From: Tubiluchus corallicola
Taxonomy: Eukaryota > Priapulida > Priapulimorpha > Priapulimorphida > Tubiluchidae
NCBI GenBank assembly: GCA_030141605.1
Contig: JAQGDQ010000267.1
Coordinates: 188,001 to 252,000, forward strand
Direction of reading: 5' to 3'
Length of the DNA: 64,000 bases
Shown piece after piece: positions 29,239-41,800 of the stretch (positions are counted from its first letter, which is position 1; every line of letters starts with the position of its first letter). The position numbers were made by a program, and so were the translations under genes. The notes beneath the pieces were generated by a model that had not been told where the DNA came from, ran no database searches, and worked only from the letters and a program-made list of their open reading frames with translations.

Positions 29239-32200
29239 GTTTTGTCATCCTCCACCCTTAAGAATTCCATCTATTCTTGGGAGTTTACCCGTCAGTAGGT
29301 CTATCTACTTAGCAAAGCAAACATACATCTCTTAATGAGGTGACACATTCCGCGGGTCCTTAGACAAGTTTCTTTGCTTTTTGAAAGTGGAATGACCAAC
29401 TAACTTGCCTCGTTTCAAATCCAAGGAATTTTATCACCTGGGGGTAGATTGGTCTTAATTATTGTTACAATGAGGGTGCAAAGTTTTTATGCGCCATGTT
29501 TTCTCATAATGACTTAATACAATTCATAATCTTGGATAAAAAGCTGAAAACTTAAAAAAAATAATTTGCGTGATACTGTATTTCTGTTTATCTCGTTAGC
29601 GATTTTACAATTTTAGTGCAATTAGAGTGGTTATCTTTTACTGATTATGATTGCGCAGACTGTTGTAATACTTAGGCCCCGCGCAGGTATGGAGTTTTTG
29701 GTTGTGCAATTAAAAATTGCAAAATCTGTAAATTGTTTCGAGAATCAAGATGCAGGTGATTTTGCATATTATGCCACAACAAAGTGTACTGTACACAATA
29801 CTAGTGTCGCCCTCTATAAGAAATATTTAACTAATACAATAGCTACTGTAACTTTAGAGATGTTTTATGCGACGGCACGCGTTAAGCCTGCATATTGCAG
29901 CAGTTTACTTGGTTTTTCGACATCATAAAAACATTTTTGACAGGTTTTGTACATTGCCCTGGTAACAGTAGTTAGTTATGCAAATCATGGTTGGCATTTT
30001 CTGACGAAAATTACCACGGATTAGGTGTATTTTGTCCAGGAATTATCCGTCTTAATCTTCAGATTATCCTTCTTAATCTTTTTAAAAGTTGTTGTTCCTC
30101 GGTAATTGCACATCTTTTATCTCATTGGCTTGCAATTCAAACTTACACTAGTTTTCTTATTATTTTGAATGATTTTTCATACGCGTGATCACTATGACTT
30201 TGTGTTACAAATGTACTTTCTTTTATTTGTTATTGCACAAAATATGCAATGCCGTTCATTTATTTTTTCTCCGGTTTGATAGCTGTGGTTAATTGGGTTC
30301 GATTCCAACTGGGCATTAACTGCACTACAGCCTGCACTTTATTTTGTCCAAATTGCAAGTTCTGCAAGTAGACACTATATTTAACGGTAAAATGTGCAAG
30401 GCATTTCCCTTGACCATATATTTTGAAACATTTTATTTTATAAGCACATTAATTACACGTGTATATATTGACACGGCGCCCAGAAAATTGATCTGGTCTC
30501 TAATTCAGCCTAATTACCTAATTGCGTTTTTTGCTGTGGAATCCACCTAACATAACAACAGCAAAGTCGTTCCTAATATGAAGTATTTTTCTGTATCATC
30601 TAATGCTTTAGTTTGGGATTGTTTAGCTGGTTTAATTTGTGTGGATTACAAAGTGACAGCCTATAAAATCTTATTGTGATCGGAAGACCTCTATGTTCCC
30701 TTCATATAATTCATTTGTAGGTAGGGTACTAAGTCATTGCATCCAGGTGTGGGCCCTTACTTTTCGTGTGCCAGATGGTTTCATTGGAATAAAATTGTAA
30801 ACTAAACTTGATAATGGGCGAGGTAAGTAGCTGCGTGAACCTGGTATATGCTTGCCTACGAAAAAATGGTCTGTAGTTAGTAAATGGATTGGCGACCAAT
30901 TCGTTGCATTGAGTGATCGGAAAATAGTTTCTTAGCGATTTCATCCGTTTAGCGTTTAGTTACCGGCTATTTCTGTTGATTCTCTAGTAAATGGATTGGT
31001 ATCCAATTCGTTGTGATAAGTGATCGGAAAATAGTTTTTTAGCGATTTCATCCGTTTACCGTTTAGTTTCCGGCTATTTCTGTTGATTCTATTAAATCGA
31101 TTAATCTTGATAACAAACAGGTTCCTGTCTGGCCACATTCACCTACATTAACTTGGTCCTGAGACGTTTGGTGTTTGAGAGTGTCGAACTGGATACAGGA
31201 TGATAAAAATAATCAAACACTTTAATTGACGTAGCTATTGTGTAAAGAATAAGTGCCCTTGGGTAGCTTTCCGTACTCCTGCTTAGTCAAAGCTTTCATG
31301 CCTCCTGGAATATTTTTTCTCATCTTCTTGGACTGTTTGCTCTTCTTAAGCGGCTCTGGGAACATCACCCTGATGGCTGGTTTACGTTTGAGAGGTCTTC
31401 TCTTATGCTAATTTCGCCCCAATAAAGGAAAGTCAAGGAGAGGTACTTTGTGTGAGGTGGATGAAATGCATTTAGGGTGGTAATTATTGCACTTGTCTTT
31501 AGAAGTCGGCATGAACAGCCCAAAATTTATCTTCATGTTCCTTTGCAAAGACAGAAATGAGGAATATTGATGTTACGAAAGTTTGTAATAAAAAATTTTG
31601 GAATTTGGTTTCACGCAATGTTGTGCTATACTCGTTTTCTGTATTTTTATGTTATGCCGACTTTTTCGTTCATATGACAAGGTAACTATATGTCTGTCTA
31701 GCTGCATATATATGTATATTCTATTTTATTACAGTGTACTATACGCTTTGCTGTCATACTGAGCAAAATATGTGAAAAATTACGCTAAAATTTTTATAGC
31801 TGATTACTTTAAGCCAAAAACATTTGTTAAAACATACATAGGCATATGTGGCAGGCAGATAGTTAATTTACACTGATTCAAATGTAAGTAATATTGTATA
31901 TAATCCGTGCACAATGGAATTTATAAATTAACTATATTGTTGTGCATTGTTTGGCTCACTCGCCAGGTTCTGCTACATTTTAAGCTGTCTTTGGCCTCGA
32001 TTCTGGTGCGCTTACTTTTTGTGTTCGAAACGAGTAAGCATAGTTCTTCGAGTGGTAATAACATTAAAATTCATGTGTACAGTCATTTATTCAGTTATTT
32101 GTTAGCGACAAAAACGTGAACTAGTTTTATAAAAAGGCTTTGCGTACTCATGTTCGAATGCGACATAGCGTGAAGTGGGCTTGGTTGGGTTTATTACAAG

Positions 32201-32743
32201 ATTTAAGCAAGTTTTAATGGATGAAGCTTAACATCAGTCAGTTTAATTTTTATATCCGCCCACAATTTTGTTTATGATTAATACAACCCTATTATAACAG
32301 TACTGGGTGGGAGGAAGGTCGCCTAATAGTTATAAATATGTTTTTGTGCGTCACCCCGCCAAATAATAAACAACTTCCGGTGGTGCTGTGGCGCTGCGAT
32401 CGGCTTTATTTTTTATAAAACATTTCCGACAGCATTTTTTGCTTATTCAAAGAATGATTTTTGTGTTAATGAAGGTAGCCTGGTTTTTCTCACTGAATCT
32501 AGTGTAAATGTGTTTTAAATTGCGCACATCTGGGTGGGGGTTTATTTATGGGTGTGCGGGGGCGGGAGCAGCGCATGAATGGGATTCCTGAGCCGGACCG
32601 CCGCAAAGAGAAATGCATATTCGTTAGATATGTCCATTTTTATTCTAAATGGAGTGCTGCGTGTCGTACTCTAACTGTGCGTTTAATTGGCTCTCGATGA
32701 TAGGAAAAAGCAGGCGTGTCAACGTCCCTTGACTTATTTTACA

Positions 32744-32821
<78 letters not shown>

Positions 32822-35800
32822 CTCTCTCTCTCTCTCTCCCTCTCTCTCTCTCTCCCCCCCTCTCTCTCTCTCGTCTTTCTCTCTTTCCCGTGCTCTCTCA
32901 CTCATTCTTCTTTGTGTCCTTCTTTCTCGTCCCACATTTTTGTTTTCTCCCTTTCTTGTATTTATGAAGAATCTTCTACTCGCGCATGCTAGTGTAATGC
33001 TGAATTTAGAAGTCCACAGAGTGAAGTTCACTGAGTGAAGAATATCACTTATTTGTATTTGTATACGCCTCCATGATTATTTGCTCACGTTGCCAAATAT
33101 GAAAGCAACTTTAATTATTTGTTCACTGACTTGTTGATGACTTACTGGATAGTGTGCACACGTCTAAATGTCCTTATCTACGTATAAATTCACTTAATTT
33201 TTAATTTTATTTTCACTTATGAGATTTGATCCCACATTTTACCGTCTGTTCTAATGATATTGTGCACTTGACCTGCTGTGTCCACTTGCCACTTGTCGTA
33301 AGTTCATGTACTCGGAGAGTGTTATTTTGTTCTTTTATGCCATGCAAATCCGGCATGACAGATTCAGCAAATTCTAACCAAAAGAATCGTCCCTCTTTTT
33401 CCACTTTTGTCACCTGGGCCAATAGAATATTTATGTCGTCACTGACTTTGGAGGTTTTATTCTTTTATGTTATTTTTGCTTGTTTATCTCGTACCTCGTT
33501 GAGGCAGGATGTATATGCATCCAAATAATTCGAATTTTTCTGTGTTGTCTGTATCTAGATTCAGAGAGTTATTCTTAATTATGAGCTAGGTTTCGGTCGC
33601 GCCGCAGCCATTATAAACAGGCTTTGAGTGCCGAATACTAGCTTGCAGTTGCCTATCACGTTACTGTATTTCAAAAAACGTTACTGTGTCAAATTCCAGA
33701 TAGTTTTTCTTTAATAGATTAAGTCCAGTGCGCCAGGTATGAGCTGTACAACCTCTAATCCTGTCCATTCAAAGCGTACAATAACACAGTTTAGTTTAAT
33801 GCGGATTATCTGAGCTTGATCCTCTAACAGCTTGACAAAATCAACGGTCTGAATGACTGCCTGCCTGTTGCAATTTGTCAGCTGGAATTTGGAAGGGAGG
33901 GCGCGCGCATGTGTGTGCGTAGCGGGCTGTGAGAATAAGTGGAATATTGAGGATAGCTTGTTGTAAAATTTACCGTCTTGTCACCAAACCGACGTTATGT
34001 AGCTTCTTAGGTCAATTTGAAAATATTGTCCGTTTTTTGCTCCTTTTCCTTTCTCTTTTTGTCTCCCCACACTCTGTCTCTTTCTCTTTATCCTCTCGCT
34101 CTCATCCACTACTTCCCTCTCTCCCTTTTTCTCTTTTCAAGCCCTATCATATCCTTTCCTTCCCCAATTTCCTTCATAAGCTTCTTCTAATGTCACATTT
34201 TAAGAATTCCGTGTTCAAAAGACGCCATATTTTAGTTTCAAGAGGGTTTTCGTCTTGAGTGCTTGAAACTGGAAGACTTCCTGTTCGGGGCTTGGCTTGA
34301 AGTGTATGATGATTGTAATAGATTTTCTTCATCATTCTAGAAATGGTTGTGCTTTATCTGTGACAGTAATGGCTGTTGTAAGAGTTTCCTTAGCCTTCGG
34401 CTTGTGACTGTTTACTTTTCTGTTAAAAACGTTTAAGCTTTTAGCTCCTTTATTATTTAATCTCAGTTTAGATGTAATGTGAATAAAACACATGCCGTCC
34501 AGTGTTTTTTGTTTATCAGGTTCAAATTAAGTCGATCACTGATAAAAAGTTTGGGAGAATTCAACGCACACAAAATTTGGTCTGACAGACTTAAAATATC
34601 TTTGATATTCTAATTTATTAAGATTTGGTTTTCTTTGTTGACTAGACTCTTTTCTATCTTTACACTTTAGAGCATTTTTGCTCAAGAAAAAGAGTTCGTT
34701 TGCATTTAAACTGTGGTTTTCTGTAAGGGGGATAAATTAAAGTAATTTTGTTTTTAATTTAATTTAGGTGTTTCTGGATGACTATAAGGAAGGCCAGCCT
34801 GCTATTTTGCGTTATGATATTGGAACTGGACATCAGATAGAACCAAGTCTTGCCAGAGATCCGACTGGCAGTCACCTTTACCTGTTGTCTAATGATAAGG
34901 TATCATTTTATAATCACTTAAAGATGTTTCCATAAGATACTGCCTGTAAAATATTGATTTTTTTATGATTGATCATGTATAATAGTTATACATATACATA
35001 TAATGCTTACACTTTTTTTTGAAATTTTGCAATTTTTTAAGTTTTTTGAAATTTTACAACTATAAAGCTGTGGTTTCAGTTCTGTTACTGTTTTATGTCA
35101 GGTTTGCTACATTTGCATAATTTGGGTTTTTTTTCATAATTGAACACTTTAAATCACAGGGGTTTCAATAACTTTATGCCTATTTTTGTACTTGTTTTGC
35201 TCCTAATTACAAATTTCCTGTTTCCTGTTGTGCATTCTATACAAAATTGATTCAGTGTATTTGTTTTCCGTTTTATTAGATTTATGTTGTGATAGTTACA
35301 ATTTATTCATTTCAAGTTGTAAAACTTTTGGGTGCTTTTTGCCTTCGAGGTGGAAAACTTCAAATAGGTGCTAAATTAATTACACACACAGTAATTTGCA
35401 TAAGTCTAAATTTCCTATATTTATTAAATTTCTCATGTTTTACCTTGCAGGTGGTGAAGTTTCCTATGTTCACGTGTGAGTTCTACACGGATTGTTCGAG
35501 ATGTGTGACCACGCCGGATCCACTTGGTTGTGGATGGTGTGGAGACCATTGTTCACGAGAGAAACAATGCCAGACCAACGTGTGGACCAGAAGCTGCCCT
35601 CCTATAATTAATTCGGTATGCATTAGCAAATACCTTAGGGAGTATGAACTTGCGATAAACTGGAAGTGAACAAATTTTCATTAATTTCCATTTCAGGCAA
35701 TATATGTCATAAGGTGCTTTGTAATTTCAACTGGATAATCTACTCTTGCTAAAATCTACATATTTCAAACAGTTGCAATCACCTTGCTGTTCTTAATACT

Positions 35801-38800
35801 GTGTGTTGTGTCTTTCACTTTACCTTATGCAACTATTAATATTTTCTTGTTAAATATTTTTTTACTTATTTGGCACAAAAAGCAGTGTATCCACTGGCAT
35901 AAGAGTTTCTTCTTTGGTTTAATGAAAATGACTTTAAGTTGTAACAATATCGATCAGCATCTAAATGCTCCCTAAGGAGCTGCACTGAGTTAACATGGAG
36001 ACTAAGTGATCTGATGTGGTTCAAAAGCTTTCCTCTTAGATGCTGAGTGTTTTATCTAGGTTTATAGTACCGATAGCCGCTGTGCTCACATTTATTTCCC
36101 TCTTGTATCATTATTTATCTTCTGATACCGTTCAGCAGTATATTATGTTACTGCGTATGGTAAATTATGAAAAATTACTTTTATATCCATACCGTGCAAG
36201 TAGAAAATAATCATCACATATGTGCAGTAAATCAGTAGTGACGTCATATTATGAGCGAAATGCTGCACAGTTTTTTCAAAGTTATAGTTGATTCTAAAAC
36301 TGTCTGTTTACACAGATTTGTTGATTTTGTCATGGTTTGTGTAAACAGATGCTGCACATTAATTTCTGAATCATGGGGAACTAAAATCTAAAAATGGCTC
36401 GGCTAATGCCACATGCTGGTAGTTTAGCTTCTCGAGGACTCGCTGACTATGGGTTCGATTCTAGGAAGAAAATGTTTAGGAAGTGGCAGCGTTTGTATTT
36501 GCTGCTTAGCACTTGAAATATGAAAGTTAGTTTAATTTGTGATGGAATTGACTAGTCATACTGCTACAGGTCTTGTTAGAAAGTTTTGATTATGACCCAT
36601 TCCTGTTAATGATGCAGGCTTCATTGTACAGCTTTAATGCCTGTTACAATTCGTTACCCTTTTGCTTGCGATGCACAGAAGCTTTCTTTGTCCTGAATTA
36701 CTTGTCCGGTTAAAGAATTGTATGGTTATTGTAAAAATCAAATATTACATTAAAATATTACTTTAGTCTAAAGTGATGGAACGTCCTTGGTAATACTTGT
36801 GTTGTCCACATCTTGGAACTTGATTCATAATGTACGACGACTGCATGAATGTTCACTCTTTGTTAAACTGTTTACTTGTGCCAAATTAAAACCAGTGAGA
36901 CACGAAATTCGTAGACCGTTCCCCGTGTATAAATTTGCCTTTTGCCAATTTTGCTGAAACTGCAGTTTTTGAGTTTGCATGGCTGTAATTATTTTATTAT
37001 TTATTTTTTATTGCACGTTATTATTTGTTTGTTGCCAGAAATTGTATAAACTGTTTTGAAAGTGAACTCAAATTTCTCCATTTTTTCTTTGGTTTATTAG
37101 GATTTCAGTTATAATCCCATATCTTCTCCTTATCTAGGTGTTTCCGCTTTCTGGTCCTGTTCAGGGTGGCACGCTTCTTGAGATCCAAGGGAACAACTTT
37201 GGTTCATCGGATGCTGGTCTCATCTCAGTAGAGCTCTCAACATCAGCGTGCATTGTCAACAAATGGAATATGACTGTGTATGTATAATACAATTTGTTTA
37301 CTACTGAATTATTACAAAAGTTTTTTTTGGAAAAAAGTTGACATAATAAAAGTGTTTGCCATTTTGTCTAGCTTCTTCTTTCTAAGAAGAAAACTAGAAA
37401 CCTCAGAGCTAGGAAATGCATATATTCTAGATCATAGGTGAAAACTGTGAGGGCAACGTGGACTTTTGTGATCGTCGTCATCATCGTTGTCATTGCCATG
37501 GTCATTATCATCATCATCATCATTGTTTAAAATTAGTCTGCTAAAGTGATTAGATGACATGCCTTGTTGTACATTTTTTGTTGGATAAACTTACAGCATA
37601 AATAGCAGACTACTATACATACGTTGTTACACATAACTTTATTCTTGAGCACTCAGTTTTTTTATCTTCAGAATCTGGTGTCGTACGAGCAAGTCAGAGG
37701 TGGAACTCAGTACAAGGGTTGCCGTCGAAGTCCATGACAAAACACTCAAATCTGCCCACTATCGGATTAGCGGTGTTGCCACATCAGATCACCTATTCCG
37801 CTATGCAGTAAGTTACTGAAACTTCCTGTTTATCATTACTAGTCTTGAACTCAAGACTGTGTGGTTGCAGTCCTAAATCTAAACCACTCAGCTATCCAAC
37901 CCAACCCAGCACTAATCTCATTTTCAATTATCTTTGCAGCCAATTGACTAACAAATTTAATCTGGTGCTAAAGTTTCAAATTACTCAAGAAGAGATTTTT
38001 TAGTCCGCATTTGAAGTTTTTACGTCATTTTTTCTACTCCCATCCAAAGCAGAAGTGCATAATATCCCTGTGTGGCATGTTGGTGTAAATTAAAATCAGT
38101 AATGCTTATGCCCCCTAAAAGCTTGTGTTATTTGATGCCCTTAAAGCCTCATGAATCCGGAGACATGCCAAGCAAATTGTCATTTACTTCCTGTTGTTAT
38201 TGCTAGTAATGTTTGATAAGTTTTAAATAGTACTGAGGGACTTTTGAAACACCAAATGTTGTGGTGGGTGAAGAATTATAAGTTATATTAATATGTCTGA
38301 TGAACCTGATCTCATTTTCATCCAAAAGTCGTCGTGTCGAAATGTGATATGGTCTTCTAATCTAACCTGAAATCTGGTGGTCTTATCGCATTGACTTTGA
38401 CTTATGTGTTTTTATTTTGTTCTGGCCTTGAGTAATCTAGTCCTACATTTTGTGGTCCACTTTTAGATTTATAAACCTTTTCAGAATTGTTTGTTTAGAT
38501 TTGTCTAAACTACTACATGTCTAAATTCGTGTGCTTTGAATTTAAAGTTTCTGGTTCAGTTGCAATCTTGTTTTGTCTGTTATTTATAGCAGTAAAAGTA
38601 TCCGCTTAACAGTTCATTCTAGTTGCACAAAGTTTGTTTATTTTACGCAAGCCGTTTATTTATAGATGCATTAACTAACTGCAAACATTCATCAGTTTAC
38701 GATTTACGAGCAAGTAAACTCCGGATCTGTGCATCGGCTCTCACTTTGTATCATTCATTTTTACAGATTCCGGAGATGACGGCATTTAGTCCGCTGCAGG

Positions 38801-41800
38801 GGCCTTTGTCCGGTGAAACAAACATCACAATTGTTGGTGAAAACTTGGACATCGGTCGGACACATTTTGTGAAGATTGCGGGGAGTGACTGCTCCATCTA
38901 CCGGTGAATAAATAACTTATGCAAAGGGAACAGCTTCTAGGAATTGACATGTTTTTATTTACAGTAGTGAGGAGCGTTTTAATTTACAGCCACTATCAAG
39001 TTAAAAAAATTCCTTTGTAGTATAAAGTAAGAGTTACAAAGCTGTAAGATGTAAAATGTTGTCTTGATAGTGCTTGCAAACAGAAACATTTGTCTCTACA
39101 GTTTTAGAACAATTTACAAAAACATTGTTACATTGTGTTACCATCTGCAGATGGTAGCATTGTAAATTCTTCTAAAATTGTAGGGATAACTGTTTCTGTT
39201 TGCAAGCACTATTAAGACAACATTACAACATTTTACCTCTTTTTCAGCTTTGTAACCTTTACTTTACACTACAAATAGTAAAGTGTTCAACAAGAATCAT
39301 CGAAAATTGAACTTGATACTGTAATATAACCATTTTGCACCTAATTGTTTTATTTTGTCCTAAGATACCTGCAAGTACCTGAAATTTTAGCCTTTAGTAA
39401 TTGGACAAAACCACCGAATGACTAAAATTGAGAATAGGGGGAGAGTGTGTGAAATGCAGAGCATTGACTTGCAGCACAGATTTATTAGACCACATTTACG
39501 AAACTGTATCTGAATAAAAAGTGCACGACTGTGGCTTAATTTTTTGTAATAATTTATTCATTTTAAGTAAACTTTGCTTGAACATTACCTTTATACAGGC
39601 TCTCAAGTACAATGGTGCAGTGCAGTACCAGTAAGAAGGCAGTGCCCAAAGCAAGTTTATTGAGAATGGCAATAGATGGGGCTGTGTTGCTATCTGAGCA
39701 GAAGTTCAAGTATATGGAGGATCCAGTGATTGGGGAAATCAGTCCAAAAACTAGTTTTGTCAAGTACGTTCACCCTCTTATATATACATGTTATATATAT
39801 AATATATTATATGTTATATATTATATATTTTCTGCCTGGTGAAATGGTTTTCCTAAAGAAAGTATCATGGAACGTGACAGCTGTACAATAACTTGTTGCG
39901 ATGTTTGTCATAAGAATTTTTGCCTTTTTAGTTTTTTTTAATACATTCTTATTATTTGTTCTAGTTTTTATGTACTGCTGTAGTGTTGTAATTTTTCTAT
40001 AGACTGCAATTTATTTTTTTATTTCAGGGGAGGAGTGCCTATCACTGTTACAGGGTCTCGTCTCAATGTTGTTGCAGATCCGCGAATGAAAATGAAGGTT
40101 GGACGTTTCACGTTTATATCGGTATGTGGCAGTTTATTCAACTTTGACGTGGTTTTATATAAATTTAAGTCTGTACTTAAGTGACGCAATGATGTAGCGA
40201 TGCAGTAAGGTGCTTGAAAAAATTCTTATATGTTTTTGCTGCAATAGCAAACATGACTTAAATTATTGTAGTTATTACAAGTGCTGCTTATAGCACATGA
40301 GTGATTGTGCAAATTATTTTTTCTGTATTAATTGCAGTCATTTTAGTTCAGCACTTTAGTATATTGATCCAGTTCATGATGACATCTAGTTGACCTTGGA
40401 AAATTTATTTATTTATGTTTTATGAACATTCTGTGTTGTATAAAAATGTTGTATAAAGTATAAAGTTGTGAAACTTTCTTTCAAAACTGTGGATTGTATA
40501 AAATCTACATGAATTCTATTTGAACTCCAAATATCAGTGAAAGTTTTTTCTGGCATTTGTGAACTGGTAGTCCTCGTCTTACGACCAAATTCCACTTAAT
40601 TAATTAATTATGCAAAATCAACTATAACTCAATATTTTTATAGTTTTTAAACAAATTAACTTTAAGTCGCTATCTATTGCGACAAATTCATCGTAGCCAT
40701 TGCCATACTTACTGTACATATACATACAATGTCGCGTATGTAGGGATGCACTGCTTGAATGTACGGGTCCAACTTGCATCCAGTTCATCTTGTGACAACT
40801 TCGCCTGAACCGACTGTGGTCGTCGATGAATATTTGTAATAGAGAATTGCAGTAACAGTTATTGAGGAGTTTAGTATGAACTAACTGAGAGATGTCTAAG
40901 AGAATCAAATTTTCTTTTTTTTTCATTTAACATCTTGTCCTTTTAGTCATGCACACCAAACATCAATGGATCAGAGATGGTCTGCCCTGCTCCAGACATC
41001 ACTGACGTCTCAGTGATTGCAACTCGGGACCTTCCCTTCCAGACATACATGTTCTTCATCATGGACGGAGTGGCCGACAATTTCTCCATCGAGGCTTCAT
41101 CCGCACGCTGGTTCCTGTACTATCCTAACCCAGATTTCTTTCCATTCCCAGATGGACACAAGGAGGTCAGTCTCATCTCTAATGATGGGAACATGCAGCT
41201 GGAGGTATTGTGTTTTGTGAAGTTTTCTCGTCTTGTGCCGATACGTCTGTTTAGCTTAAAAACTTGTTTTTTATCTTTTAACATTTGAATTGTTTTATTA
41301 GAGCTTTAGCAGCATTCACGCAATTTTTATTATTCATGACTTTTATGTATTTATAAGTATTGTTCGTACTTACATTTTTGCTCAGCTCAAATTTATTATT
41401 TTGTCAAAAGAACTATTTATCTATTGTACACTCTGTGTAACCTCTTAAACCAATCCCGAAAATGCGTTTTCTTTGCTGTGCCATGATCTGGTGATCGATC
41501 TATAAACGCTGGTTGTTTTTTTACAATTATCATAATTATTTTTCCATTTCAGGGTAACAATCTTGACCTTGGTTATGAGATGGACCAGCTGCATATAACC
41601 ATTGGTGAACTGGGAGAGTGTAACGTCACCAAAGTTATGGAAAAAGTCGTATACTGCATGCCACCTGTATTAGGCGGAGTGAATCCGAGTGATACATTTC
41701 ATGTGCAGGTAATCAGCTGTTTGGATGATAATGTGTAATAAACAAAATAGAATCAAAAGTTACCACTCAAGTTATTTGATTAGTGTTTCTAATACGTCAC

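Larger units (their letters stand above)
18714..34767 (+). other. Intron 3 of the MET-like gene (16 kb)
   Basis: GT at 18714 and AG at 34766-34767. It splits the Sema domain between LKGxx of exon 3 (ending GEVLK) and VFLDDY of exon 4, phase 0. It contains many repeats: a GATG/GACA-like tract near 20900-20965, a probable LINE 3' end at 24697-25165, CT tracts at 28309, 29179 and 32747, a 107-bp duplication at 30878, and SINE traces. Two minus-strand coding-like remnants lie at 25208-25390 and 31222-31536. No intact gene was recognised. Confidence 0.85.

Noticed and set aside
29647-29928. 93-codon open frame in receptor intron 3
   Set aside because: No recognisable domain, no splice or promoter context, and composition like the surrounding intron.
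37840-37905. A functional tRNA gene
   Set aside because: A and B boxes are good, but acceptor ends do not pair and the T arm is distorted, so a SINE or tRNA pseudogene is more likely.
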